Positions 20,128 through 33,465 are shown, numbered from the stretch's first letter. The stretch is DNA of 64,000 nucleotides from Coprinus comatus (GCA_034638255.1 JAWPGT010000002.1:1612001-1676000), one strand, 5' to 3'. Notes: generated from the letters alone by a model not told the origin. A program made the numbers and translations.

Positions 20128-22082
20128 TTTACAAATGAATGAATTCTGTTTGACGAAATGCATGCGAATATGCCCTAATATGCCCCTATACGATACGATG
20201 CGGGGTGTATATGAACACCATCCGCCAAAAATACTTCATCCAGTTGATCGAACTCAATGATAGTCGGCAGAAGTTATAAGTTCCTGGTGCCGTTGTGATA
20301 GCATTGTGAATACCTAGGATTGAGCAGTGAATACTTAGTTCACTATTATGGTGTGAGCTTGCCCCTGATGCTCTCAGAATAAGAAAAACTTGAAGTTAAA
20401 TCCCCAGTGCCACCGTTCGCTGAGGCGCCTTTGAGTAAATCTGTACAAGGTCGAAGGCACTAATCAACTCTACTACATAATATCATGTTAGTAACTCGTG
20501 CTGTCATTGGCAGTGTTTAAACAAATAACCCTGTAGGCGTCTTTTAAGTTTCCGTGACATCAACACCTCTACAAGAGCCTGTCAAAAAGTCACCAGTAAC
20601 AATTTATCTGCTGTTGAGTGTACCGAGTTTCACCATGATTGTGGAACATGACGGTGTAATGATCTAAAGTTAGTTTTTCAAGTGCCAATCACAATGATCT
20701 ACTGAGCTTTTCTCAATAGCATAAGTGAGTGAATTTTCATGACTCTGCAGAATTAAAGTTGCCAAGTTCTGACGAGTTCCAAGGGGAGCCTCGACACTCC
20801 TGTTGTAAAGTTAAACCGGTTACCGAGGTGGTTCACCTCCGTTGGTACAACCGTCTACTTGTTACTAGCTTTGAGTTTACTCCTTGCGTAACAGTACAAA
20901 ATAAAATTAAGACATTGTCTGATTCAGGAATATCCATAATGCACCAGCGCTCTGTCTTTGCTTCAGCTCATTTATTGTAGGAGGTCAGAAAGGGCAAGCT
21001 CAGCGACGCCGCTGGCGGGCTGGAAACGTCCGAATTTTCTCTGAAGTCACCCTTGGGGGCTTGAACATAATTAATTATACGCCTGAGCTTCTTCGGTAGG
21101 TATATGGTTTCGACTTCTCTGGACTAACATAATAATGCTCATACTCAACATCCGACTAACCATACTACTACATACTTCTTACTGTTATGTATTTAAATTC
21201 TGAGAGGTCGAGAGTCATGCTCATCTCAGTACCGGCCGAGAATCCTTCATTAATCTCGGCATGAGCCTCTGAGCCTAGAGTTCTATATAGACATAACTCA
21301 AAGATGCTGTTATGCCTCCACATGTGACAATAGTGGTGGCGATGAGGCGCATCCAAACAGGCGACATTCTCTACTACTGCTTCTTTCGTATTAGTACGAG
21401 AACCACAATGTATTGTACTTCAAATGGATTGTAATACCACACTGGAACAATTGGCTTGGAATCATCTGGAATTATAGCAATTAGGATGTATATTTCCACT
21501 TTAGCAGGAGTAAAACATATACATGCCGTTAGATACTAGTTCACTATTAGTTGTTCCAGGTTGTTCCACGTCATACATACATAGCTCCTGAATAATACTT
21601 TCTTTGTTATTGGATCGACTCGGACCCGTACAGGAGCTAAGTACACACAATTGAGAGACCCTAACCAATTACGCTATTTAAATTCCAGGGGATATTTGCT
21701 TTCAATTAACCCCATACCTACTTTTGTGGGATTTTTAGTGAGAGTATATGTATAAAATAAAACACGGCGGCGGCGGTCGACCAAATTTAAACAAAAATAA
21801 AATAAAAATACCTCTTGAAATGTCACTTTTTATATACTTCGGAACGTGTAAGTTGAATCCGCGGAATTCACATCTACGAATTCATTACGAAATTTTCTCA
21901 AGTGTTAACAGCATGTTACTTACACTTAATACACGCGCCTCTCAAATCTCATGCGGTCGGTACCTTCAATCCGAGTCGGGTATTCGTTTTCAGTTCGCAC
22001 AGAGAAATATGATCCACTCGAGAATAAAATTGCCATTGAAAAAGAATGCGAAGCCCTTCTTGTAGTTATATAAATATGCATA

Positions 22083-22600
22083 CTAAGTGGTATTTGTGAT
22101 GGAAATAATGATTACGCATGGAGCGCCTTGATGTCTAATCGGCAGGGAGGTATCTTCATGAGGGAAAAAAAAGGAAGAATAATAGTACAACAGCTTCCGG
22201 GGGTCAACAAGGGAAGAGTATAAACAAGGAAGAATAAATAACGAAAACCGCGTCCACCACACTGTAGTGGTTAAGAAAGAGTCTATGAGGCAAAAAAAAA
22301 AAAATGCCAAACACGGTATAAACGAAGGCACAAAAATGAACAAAACAAAACAAATAGTCCGTGCCATAAAAAAAGCATAGCAAGAATATAAGAAAAAACA
22401 GGGGGGGGGGTATGTCCAAGAAAGCTGTAGGAAAGCGGTACGGGGATACATGTGATGAAGGCCCGTGGTAGTACATTCGGGGATTTTTATGCCTTATGCC
22501 ATAGATAAATAGATAGTGTGTGTGTATGGGGCGTTGGGGAATTGTGCAGAGGGGTGTATCGACGCTGGTAGTTTTGAGGGCAATGAAGGTGATAAATAAC
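22083..22600. other. Homopolymer-rich 3' flank of the GATA gene
   Basis: The stretch contains a run of about 13 A at roughly 22,294-22,306, a run of about nine G near 22,400 and many AAAAA/GAAAA strings. A 122- to 133-codon minus-strand frame here is F/Y/S/P-rich, which reflects the A-rich opposite strand and is not protein-like. It lies directly after the GATA stop codon, so it is most likely transcribed 3' untranslated sequence. Confidence 0.4.
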
Positions 22601-22619
22601 CGCACAAATTGCTCGTGAA

Positions 22620-24132
22620 TTATGAGGCAACGGGAGTGGGAATCGGACTGCTCAAAAGGACGTTGTTGGCACCATCTTTGAGACCCAGATCACCCCAGAC
22701 ATTTTCCTGCGGCGAGCGACGGAAGAATTCTGGCGAATTTTGCACGTTAATGGCATTTGGACTGGTTGCAGGGGGTGAGAAATATCCAGGTGGAGAATGT
22801 CCGTTATGAGGGGGAGAAAGTGCAGGCGTGGATGCTTGAGAATGGATGTTTTGTTGTTGTAGAGAGGCAATGTCTGACAACGGAGCATTTGGGAGGCGAA
22901 TACCACCATCGCGGGGGGGAGACTGTGATGTATCACGCGAGAGAGGGAAAGTTTGAACGTTGGGGGAGCTAAAGGAAGTTGGAGGGGCAGAGCCTGCTGA
23001 ATATACAGAGACTAATTATAGGCAATCAGCACGCCAGAACTTGCGGGGCCATTTGTTTAGACACACCATTATCATCCCAGTCACTCGCCCCGCTACCCGA
23101 GTGAGTAGATGAAGCAGAAGAAACAGAAAGACGGCGGACGAGACCATGCTCGCGCGGCTCTTTCTTAACAATAGATGAAATCTTCGCTTTAGGACTAACT
23201 GTGCCCTTGGATTGCTTCCTTTGCTTGTTCCCAGCACGGAGTTCGTCGAAACGAAGAGGGCGAGGCCTGAGGTGAGTGCGTTCATATAGACCACACTTGT
23301 TACAGACGATTTTTCCGGGATTGAGGGTAGAACGACGCCATGAAGGAGGTTCGGTAGTATGACAGTTGAAGCAACGGCGACGGAGGTATTGAGTTTCTTT
23401 GGAAGCAGCGTCATCTGTATGTTGGACATGAAGGCCAGCATGAGAAGACATATACGACATAGGCATGGGAGGGAGACCTCCAGACGACGGAGGACGATAG
23501 AATGAATGAGGGGGAACGATCATATTGTTTGATTCCTCTAGTTTTATGTTGGCATGGTCATGGACATCATGGTATGTAGATTGACGTTGCATATAGTTTT
23601 CTGACGACTGGTAAGATACAGGCTCAGCAGATAGCGAGGGTTGCTCGGAATAACTGATAGATTCCTGACGCTGGTACTGGGGGGCCATGAAGGGAGGATA
23701 TTGCTGGACTGCAATGCCATCGTCGCGATCGTAGCGGACGACGGGGAATGTATTCCTGCGCATCATCTGGTAGTCGTGTGGACGGGTGGGGTGTTGGTGA
23801 GCTTGTTGGTGCTGCTGTTGGTGGTTAAAGTTCCAAGCGTCATTTGATGAATGATCGGGATATACATCAACTGTGGCAGGCTGTTGTTCCTCAGTTCCAT
23901 AGAGTTCCTGAAGAAGAGAAGTCCGGGATCCGTTGTTGCTATTAAACAAAGGAGCTGATTGCGGGACCCAGTATGCACCATGGTTGTCGTCGGACTGGTT
24001 GTCGAATATGGTGCGGACTGCGTCGTCGACGTTTGTTTTATAGTGAACCATGACTGGGGGATGTGGCTCTGGGGTGTGAGGGGCAGAGTTATCTGAATGA
24101 GAGGCGTATGGGTCGAATACAAGGTTATCCAT
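22620..24132 (-). CDS. GATA-type zinc-finger transcription factor
   Basis: This is a predicted nuclear DNA-binding regulator of 479-480 residues in two exons. Exon 1 (24,132-23,067) encodes a Q/H/P/S-rich N-terminal half and one zinc finger, CFNC...CNKCGLYERTHLRPRP, followed by a basic stretch (AGNKQRKQSKG and later KKEPREHGLVRRL). The two cysteine pairs are separated by 19 residues, not the usual 17 or 18, while the WRR and CGLY positions are conserved. An intron donor (gtgtgt at 23,066) joins either of two tandem CAG acceptors (exon from 22,996 or 22,993) in the same phase, reading into an S/P-rich tail ending PIPTPVAS. It resembles single-finger GATA factors of basidiomycetes; target genes cannot be inferred. 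It is isolated by about 8 kb on each side. Confidence 0.88.
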
Positions 24133-27100
24133 GGGCAGTGAAGAAACAAACGACAGCAGAGATTAAAGCCATTTCCAAGTTATAAGGGTCCCCACACCTT
24201 ATTGGGAACTTCCCCATTAGGTCTCCCCGCTCAGCCTCTGCTGGTCCGCACTGGTTTGTCTTTCTAGCCAAACTGGCTCAGATCCGCTTGGCACGTTCTT
24301 ATCGCCAGAGATCTTCCTCTCGTCTTCCCACACATCAACCGCGCTGCCCAGCCACAGCTCGCTACCTGCTTCTCCTCCTGCATTGCAGCTCGTCAGCCAA
24401 GCTTGAGCTTATGCAATGTGTGTGCTCTTCCCTCTACCGGCTCAACACCCAGGACCCCAACCCCTCGGCAACCCCGCCCCAAACACGTTAACAATGCCAA
24501 ACAGTCCGCCCACCCCTTCGGTGCTCGGAGTTGGCCCGGAACACCGCGTATGAGATCTTGAGATGACCTCACCACCATTGCTATTCTCTGCCCTGCCTGC
24601 TCTCCCCAACCTCGGGATATTCCCACCCGCCTCCCACGCGGCTACTCAACACCTGCCATGCGGAACATTACAACGCGCCCTTCTCCGAACCTTAACCCAT
24701 CGTACTCGAGCTCTGTCTGCAGTAATCAACGGACCAGTTGGAACACACCCGCCATGTCTTGTATCCACGCAATGTTAATATTTCCCTATCGAGGACACCT
24801 TCTACCCCCGCTCTGTTAATATACGTCTGTCATGCCGCCATGGCTTCTGTGTTTCGGGAAGTACATAAAATAGATATCGTCGACCCAATGTTATCTTGTC
24901 TCAAAAGTCAAGATGTCCTCCAACCTCTAGGATTTACCCACTCCCTGCCAAATTCTCTGACACTTGCCAGCCGAGGAAAAATATCTTTATTCATTTCATG
25001 TGTGTATTTACGTCGCGTTCTTCCATTTCCAGATACACCGACATGGGACAAACATGGGACATCGCATTTATGACATGTCCAGACCGGTCCTCATGGCTCG
25101 CATCTTGGCGTCTGTCTTGTCTTCAACTTCAATGGAAGAAATTGTGGGTGAGTCAATATTGGGAACGATCAATCTCTCCTCCCTGCATAAGCCTTGTCAC
25201 CCTTCACCTGCAGACATACAGGAATAGCATGCAGTCCTTGTTCTCAAGCAAAACTTGCTCGACGTGCACAATGTAAGCTTATTTGAGGGCGCCTTCGAAC
25301 CGCGCAAACTCCAGAACACAGGTACCAAAAAGAAGCACTGTAGGTGTGCCTTTCCCTCATATTGTCCGAGAATCCCTGTCTCAGCACCTCAGTTACTTCT
25401 GAGATGCGACTGCGCTGGTGATCCGTCTCTCGCATTTTACTTAGTCACAACGATACAGGCCTCGATTCCAAAGCAAATATACATTTTCTGTTTTATCTGG
25501 TTAGCACATACATGGAGTGCCGAAGGAGATGTTAAAACCATATAGTGGCCACCGATGGTCAAGAAACGTCAATCTACTTCACCTTAACGCCAACTCTGTG
25601 GAATAATATATGATTCTTTTACCATTCCTATCTTATTAACATACTTACTCGTTCATGTGGATATCCACATCGTCATCCACTCTGGACTAACCGTATGTAT
25701 ACCGCTCAAAGGCCCTTCTTTCTCCAGAAACGCATATATTTTTTCAACCCAAAGTAATTTACTTCCTATCGCAGAAGCAGAGAGGCAAGTCAGCCGAGGT
25801 GCGCTCGCACCTCAAATGCACATTTCCGTTGATACAAGATGTTACCCGAGAAACCTAAAAGGTAAGGAATACCCATATACCTCATAGATCTACCCTCTTC
25901 CTCTGTACTACACTCGCGGGGTGTAGTTGACATGATTGTGGCTCACTCAGGGATGGGATTCGTTCGAGAAGCTTTCTCCTTGCTCTTGACCCCAGAACTG
26001 CTACGAGTTTACCAGATATTATCGCACGTTCAACCTTAAGTGAAATTAACAGAGGTTATTTTTGCGTTCTTGATTTAGTTAGGATGGCCTACTATGTAGT
26101 AAGCTGTTCAGTCTTGTAATTTGCCATGCAAAGTACTCCATTAGGGTATAATCACAAGTATATACTAATAATTACGCGAAGATGACTCTCGAATGCACAT
26201 TGACTTATTTGACATCCGTACATATTCGTGTGGTATATCAATGGTAGTTTTAAAACATATGCATCGTGCTTATCCGGCTAAATATGGAAATTCCCGCACG
26301 TTCCCGCATAACTGGAAAGAGACGGATCTCGATCATTTATGATCGCACACCACAAACAGAACTGACGCGCGTGATGCGAACCTGATGCGAACCAATATCC
26401 TGTGCGAACGGTTCCCTTTACTTATCCGCATGGAATCTGAATCTAACATGTGCCGCTTACGGGTCTTATTTGCGTCACAAACGCACTTTTGCATCCTTTG
26501 CAAGAATTCTTCCTAGAAAAGGGTCTTTAAGGGTCAAGTGGGGCACCTAGAAAAGCACCCATTTGTAGTACAAGCGTAAAATTGCGACCATTTGTAAAAA
26601 CAGAAACACCAATAATGACGAGCCAAGCAAGAAAGGATGAAGAAAGACGAGAATTTTCGAATCTTGGAAACATGACTACATGAGCATTTGAGGTTACATA
26701 CATCACGAGAATAATGGGACCTTTCCAGTCATAGTGCCTGAAAATAATCCTTATAAGTATAGGATCTTACCTGGCCAAAATACTCCCGATATCGCGCACC
26801 AATATCTCGAATTTCTCTTCCGAAAACCCCTCCAATGTAATCTCTTCCTTTGTTGAATTTTTTTCAAGAGGTTTTTGCAAGTTCAGTTGTATAATGCAGG
26901 TGTCCAGACCCATGGGAATAATAGAAGGTCGGAAAAGAAATTGAGTAATAGGTGTCATGTGGGCATACGAGGTGAACTCCCGACCTTACGGGTGTGGTTC
27001 CAGACTGTGAGTTGGAACGCCGGGCAGGGGGATATGAGCTGGCGTGAGCGACTCGGAGTTTATCACTCTCCAGACAACCAAGTACATTATGGCCTAATGG

Positions 27101-30100
27101 CCTGTTCATTGGTGACTTGATAATAATTTCCTTCAACCAAGAGACGAATGAATAAAGGAAGTAGGTGGTTAACCACGCGAGGGATAACTCAACAAACGGA
27201 CAGTATGGCGTATTAATTTATCTCCCGGATGCACAGTCACTTGTAACTGTCAGCACGGGCGTCAGGGATTTCATCGAAGGTGGTCAACTTTCTTGCAGCC
27301 TGACGATTACAATTGTATTGTTTTTTCCTCTTAGAGTTTTTTTCTCCCCGTACCCGGAGTACATCTGCACCATATTACAGGATAGGTTTCTATGTTTTCT
27401 GAACCAAAGTTACCAATGTCATGAATAGGTTGGAGTTGGGTTGGAGCTATCCTTGAAGGCTAGGATTGGGCGAAAGGATAATTATCGGAGCTTAAATGAA
27501 TTGGATTCTGGTGCCGTTCAGTGGCTGTTTCACCCTGATTCAAACACTATTATAACAACGCCACCAGAAGGGAAAGTGTAATATATATACTTACTCTCAT
27601 ATACCCCGCAGGGAACTCGCAAGAACGATCTGCAGCTTGGTTATTGCCGCTTTTTGCGCATTTGTGAAAATGAACTCGTGCCGGGAAACTATTGTCCCAA
27701 TTCATACCCTCTTATGAGGGACCGAGTTAATAACATTTACAGGCGAAAAAATGGAACGCACGAGGACATTCAGGGTATTGTTTACCATGAAAACGATGAT
27801 TTACAGGGAGGTCCGAATTTGTGTTTTTATTCCCAATTTGCGGGAGTCAGGCTATATCGTTATCAGAGGTTATCATATTTTGTTATACGGCGTGACTCAG
27901 GGTTGTCACTATTCTCGCTTAGATGGCCACTCGAACTCGATTCCATGAATAGGCAAGACACTGTTATTTGATATACACTACAAACGTGCATTTGCATTTT
28001 GATGACAGTACGTCTATTGAAACATTGAAGTTGAGCACGGCCACCTTTGCGTTGCTCTCCGAAAAAGTATAGACTGGACTGCTATACTATAGTATACTAT
28101 TCAAGTTCCAGCGATGAAAATGTGATGATCCAATGACTTCTTCACAACGCTTAGGGACTTTGAAATACAAGTATATCCTGGCACTGTGAAAGAATATTCG
28201 AAATTGAAGCACTGCTCTAAGTAGAAGAATGGAGCTGTACCACATATACTCATGCCAAACTCCCGAAGCTGACTACTTACCTCCCTATTCTGATGATCAT
28301 TGCGGTGTAGCAAACAGCTGTGTGGTGATTGTTTATAAGTATCTAAGTGATCCCGTTGGATATCATTACACTCCTCCAGTAGTCTACACCACAAAGAAGC
28401 TACCTGGGCCCAGACTTGCCAGCTTCGGCTTGTAGACTCGAACTCCTCCGCAGAAGGTCCGACAGTTTGGTTTTACATTCAACAGTGTGGTGGTGGTTAA
28501 AGAGGCAAAAATAGCCGATGCTTCTAGGTCCTTGGCTCCTGAACCCCGACAGCATGCAAATTACCCATAGATCGCTCACAGACACGTCTTGCATGTCAAT
28601 TCCAAATTGTAATGACCCAGGTTTTTGGACCACTGAGTCAGCACCGTGGCTGCTCAAGGGTGTTTGCTGCTTTCACTCAAAACAGCGAGTGAATGTCAAG
28701 GTGTTCACACCATTATGCATTTAAATTTAGAAATTTGGCACTATAACCTTCGTGTATGACGGTTGCCAATAGTGTCACCTGTATTTATCCAAATAAGAAT
28801 CACAAAGAAAACCTTCGAAGGCTCCACTAATACACCTGGCTTTTCCAATCGGTGTGCATGTCCGAAAAGAAAGTACCTTTAATGCTTCGAGTCGCGGAAT
28901 CACATCTTGCGAAAGTAGTAAAGTGTACAGTGGTTTCTTTTCTGGAGGGAAGTTGCACAACAGGAGATATATACATTTTTGGAAGCCTCGGAGGAATGAC
29001 ATAGAGAAGTAGTACTTAGAGAAGATTATGAACTTCATGTCAACCACATATCGAAAGGAGAAACCTGTCATTCGGTATATTGAGACCGATAGAGGCGACT
29101 AAATTTAGAACTAAACTCAATGCATACAGTCACTGGCTTCATGAAATTACTTCCGACGAGCACGTTTTCCCACCTAATTCCGCGAACATCTTTGTTTCCC
29201 GCCACTGCCCTGTATGAAGAGGAACCAACAATTTCAAACTTACCACTTCCAGGCTGAAGATCAGAGGAATGAAGTAGAACACTGACGTGGTGAACAAATC
29301 GGTTATTTTCGAAAATTGTGACAGATGTGTGAGTGAAGCTTGAAATAGTGTGGGCTTTATGGACATCTATCATGTTCCTGAGTCGGGGTGTAAAATGGTA
29401 AAGCTCGGTAAACGAAGAGTTGGATTGGAAGCAGTGCGTATGATATCCTAAATTAATAAACCGCAACTTAACTGAGGCAAGGGCTATTGATCTATACTTT
29501 CATGCGTGTGGCGCTTAGCGTTTTACTACTAGCCTCGTGAGCTTCGGGTCCTAAGCTACTCACATTAGGATAGTGATCATCGACCTCTTCTCACCGAAAG
29601 ATCCTTTTGGTTTGAATACACCCATGTATATCCATATCACCTGGTTAAAAGCGTGAGAGTACTCGCCTCACCCAAGGCCAGAGATAACATACGACAAAAA
29701 GATAAAATGACGTACAATCAAAATAAGAAGCTCTCACGAAGACGTTTGAGAAAGAGGGCAGGGGGTGTCGGTGCAAGTATCAGGTGTGGGTGCCCGGTGA
29801 TGGTGTGTTGAGGCACTGATTATCCTCAATTTTGGAACAATATCGCTGGAGTACGTTGTTGTTGAATCTTAATTTCAATTCCTCTACATACTCGACGCGC
29901 CGCAGTCCTCGGATGTAAGGAAGGCCATTGCACGATATTCCGCCCCATACTACTACCATATATTTGGTTCTGCAGCGTTTATAGCTTGAAAGCCATGGTT
30001 AACGGACGGTTGACATTGCAGTATAGTTCTCCACCCGCATCGGTAATTCGACGTTGACATAGAGTGAGTCTCCTACTATACCTATTCCCTATGAGAACCA

Positions 30101-32114
30101 GATAAGTATCTATAGTTCGTTAAGAATCTGCGATTTCCTGTTGTTGACAGGAATATTCTTAGCACCTTCTTTCGTGTTTCACTGTCGCCCGATCGCATCA
30201 CTAAGCGTCAAGTTGACAGGTCTATCTTGGGGATCTCCTTCATGGTATGACCAATCACAAAGTCCCATTGGCTCCACTCACCCCGACGGCTTAATGGCCT
30301 TTGTGGTTCCTAGGTTCATGCAGTGCGAAAAACAAGCGCGCATCCAATATGAAAGACATCATTGAGCTAAACAGAACCGGCAACTTCTTGTATTTTCGGA
30401 CTAGGCAATGATAGATAAGTAAGAAGTATTAGTGTTTCTGATTCCAAGGATGTGGAGTGAATTGGAATTGCCTTTTTTTCTTTCTTTTTTGACAGCACTC
30501 CACCGGAGCTTCAAAGCTTCATCGAATCGTCGGAGTAACCGCTGGTCTAACATCTACATTCTCTGGTTAGGACATCCTGACGCTGACCCCTTCAAACATC
30601 CCCTTCATGTCGCTTTGGCACGAATGAGCCTCTCTACGGGCGACACATGCCCATAAAAACGCCAGGTATATTTATGGGTTAAGATTATCACAGCGCATTA
30701 TGGCACAAAATGGGATGTGCATCGCTATGTCCGAGTCCGTACATACATATTTCATATAAGTAAATTGTCAATTGAGTGAATGGATCAATATTAATTGACG
30801 CTTGATGACTACATAACATCACAACCAATATGACGCGAATCTAATCCAGTGCAGTGCATTGATCGGTTGTATTGGGTACAACCCTGCAGCATGTCAGGCC
30901 TGTCGTCGAACCTCAAAGTTTAACTGCGTAATGACTGCGTAAATGACCTTCAAGCTTCAAGTATGAGTCTTCAATGACAATGATATCTAATCCTAAGTAC
31001 ATTCATGCCGCGTATTGCCAACTTGCTTCGTACATGTGCCGACCTTGTTTTATACCCAACAGGAAAAATGGTGGTGTATAGTAAATTCCCCGCATGTACA
31101 CGTATCGGCACCGATATAAGTTTATTAGTGTCCTGGTGTGGTTGAAATTTTGTATCAGAGGCTGAGCTCAGCTGAGCTACAGGGCTTTCAAATGATTAAA
31201 ACCGTCAAAAGTGCGCGATGGAGTCTCTATATCCATGGGGAAGTCAAAGTGGCGTAGCCAAGAAGGTTCAGACATGAAACAGTCCTGCCGCAAAGTGCTA
31301 ACTAGAACATGTACTGCTTACTTTGAACTATTGTAAGAGATAATTCTCGGTCCGACCAGGTCTTGAAGCTTAAAGCTTGACAGACTGCGAGGGACGTAAG
31401 GAGTAGAAGGATTCTATTACTCTCGGGCTATCTCCAAGGCCATACGCCAGCTAATTTAGCCCTGCAACGAATTGCTATGAACTGGTCCGTGGATAAGTAT
31501 AGCTATAGGTCGGAGAAGAATAAGGAGTGCAAGATAAGTGACGTTTCGCATTGTCTTCCGTAGGCCAATGCAAGGTACTATATGTACCTACCGTCAATTG
31601 AAGGTAATCATGTATGGTGGGTCAATCAAGGACAGACAAATGTCGTTTATCATGGGGTGAGAGAGGTAGTATTAAAGATAGCCAGTAGCGAGAAAGGCAC
31701 TTTTTCTGTACAGGCATGCTAGGAGAAGTGTTATCCATTGTGCTGTGATCCCGTCTAACATTCACGGTGGAAATCCTTGAAGCAGAAAACAGAAACTCGA
31801 TTGTATTCAGCGGAACGGCACGAGCATTAAATGAAAATAGTAATTTGATTGCGTACCCTTGGGCTTGTACAGGTGTGATTGTTTCCAGGAGGACATGGAA
31901 CCTGGGCCTGAGGCCTGAATTTGGCAAGTTTTTGAGACTCAATTAAGGGGTAACAGCTTCCACGCGACTTTGCCACGTGACATTCTGGTATATCCCCGAA
32001 ACGTTGCAGTTGTGTAGTACATATCTACTACATTCCTTTCAAAGTCGATCTTTCAGGAGACAGGTTGGACAAACGAATCACCTCTAAGGCCCTGCACCTT
32101 GCGCATCAAAAAGA
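24133..32114. other. Gene-poor block, 8 kb, upstream of the GATA gene
   Basis: No gene is recognised. The first 700 bp next to the GATA start are C-rich on plus, probably promoter and 5' untranslated region. From about 25.5 kb on the sequence is A+T-rich with short random frames on both strands (the longest are about 100-130 codons, such as 29,068-29,466 minus) that show no family features. A direct repeat of TGATGCGAACC lies near 26,375-26,395, and overlapping palindromes at 31,161-31,178. No tRNA or transposon was recognised by eye. Confidence 0.5.
31161..31178. repeat. Overlapping perfect palindromes
   Basis: GCTGAGCTCAGC (31,161-31,172) and AGCTCAGCTGAGCT (31,165-31,178) are both perfect inverted repeats and overlap. 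They lie in non-coding DNA about 940 bp upstream of DSC2. They could be a protein-binding site or chance. Confidence 0.5.
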
Positions 32115-33465
32115 ATGTCGTTTGAAAATGCTCCAGTAACGAAAGGTATGTGCATGTGTGACTGGGAACGAGTTGTTTTCGTTAACTCAGATATTGTAGG
32201 GCTCATGGCCGGCTTTGCCATTACATCATTTGTTGCTGGCTTATTCGATGTCAAATACTACTTTCATCTTCAGGTGCATATACATTCCTAGCGTGACGAA
32301 CAATTGGACTAATTGAACAGCTGGTACCTCATATATCTCGACATCATCAAGTTCGTTTCGTTCGCCTGTATCCAAGGACGCGCTTATACATTAATGTCTT
32401 AGTATTGGCGATTGATAACACAATATCTTGCTTTCCAAGATTCCAGTGATCTATTCCTTGCCGAATTGCTCCTCTATCACACTGGAATCTATATTGAACG
32501 TCGGTTTGGTAGTGTCAAATATGCCGTGAGATACATTTCTGAACATTTTCTTATTCCCGTCCCTGACAACAGGCCGTTAGTCCTTTCTGATAGTCACGGC
32601 TTTGTTATCGACATTGTTCGAATTTCTGGCACTATTGCTTTTCAACCCGCTGGGACTGAATTATATTTCAGCTGGTGCAGCAGTTTTTGTTTTTAGTATT
32701 TTATACCAATACTCCAGAGTCATTCCATCCGTATATTCCTTTAGCATTTTTGGGATCTCATTTTCCAACAAGAGTTTCAACTATCTCCTCGCACTCCAGG
32801 TAAGCCAATTTTAATTTCTAAACTAATTTATCTCATTCTTTTTCTCAGCTCGCAATCAGTCGTCCACCGGGTTCTTTTGTGATTGCCATCATTGGAATAT
32901 TGGCTGGGAATATCTACCGTTCTGAATTAACTGGTTTTAATGCTTATCGTCTACCCCAACCAGTTGTAAATATTTCCAGTCTTTACCTTTTGCCACTCGT
33001 TGGTTCTCTTCGGGCTCCGCGTCGTTCAACACGTGCATTTCCAGAAGATTCAAGATCGGCAAACGCGCAAGCAGCCAACCAATTGTCAAATCTACTAGGC
33101 AACGAAGAGGTCATTACAACTTCCAGAAGAACCGCCACACAGCCAAGTGCTGCCAGATCCCTTAATGGTGATACGGTTGACATGGGAGATGGAACAAGTA
33201 CCAGAAACTCGGTAATGCGAGAATGGGTTGATGAGTTGACTGGGCGCAGGGATCGCGCAAATGCGGGGGTTCGCGTTCCCACAGAAGCAGAAATAAATCA
33301 ACTAACGAATATGTTTCCCACTGTCGAAAGGGAAGCTATAGTGGGTGCATTGCAAAGAAGGTATGAGTAATCCATATCGAATTTAGTCTTTTAACTCATA
33401 TCTTATCCTTGTCAAGCCGAAACACAGAAGGTGCAGTGGAAACACTGCTATCAGCTCGTAGTTGA
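32115..33465 (+). CDS. DSC2: Dsc2/UBAC2-like rhomboid pseudoprotease with UBA domain
   Basis: This is a membrane subunit of the Golgi Dsc E3 ligase (UBAC2-like), which in fungi supports SREBP cleavage and membrane-protein degradation. Seven exons (32115-32145, 32200-32273, 32321-32350, 32403-32525, 32581-32799, 32849-33360, 33417-33465) sum to 1,038 nt, 345 residues. Derlin/rhomboid features appear in order: a first hydrophobic helix (LMAGFAITSFVAGLF), PHISRHHQYWRLITQYLAF, ELLLYHTGIYIERRFGSVKYASF, then several further spans to about residue 220. No catalytic Ser/His pair of active rhomboids was seen. The C-terminal 40 residues (EINQLTNMFPTVEREAIVGALQRS...VETLLS) form a UBA/CUE-like helix bundle, completed by the last 49-nt exon. 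It converges with eIF3d, with 60 bp between stop codons. Confidence 0.87.

Larger units (their letters stand above)
14062..22619. other. Gene-poor block, 8.6 kb
   Basis: I see no convincing gene here. Open frames are short, lack family resemblance and do not extend across plausible splice sites. The longest is 18,519-18,929 minus (136 codons), overlapped by a 92-codon frame on plus, with no recognisable motif. Scattered simple repeats occur, such as TA runs near 17,467 and 17,516 and a GAAGCTT repeat at 20,109-20,127. No long terminal repeat, reverse transcriptase or transposase motif was recognised. The last 500 bp (about 22,130-22,600) are homopolymer-rich and probably include the 3' untranslated region of the GATA gene. 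Confidence 0.55.

Noticed and set aside
22083..22605. F/Y/S-rich minus-strand frames as a membrane protein
   Set aside because: Composition simply reflects A- and G-run DNA; they lie after the GATA stop and carry no family signature.
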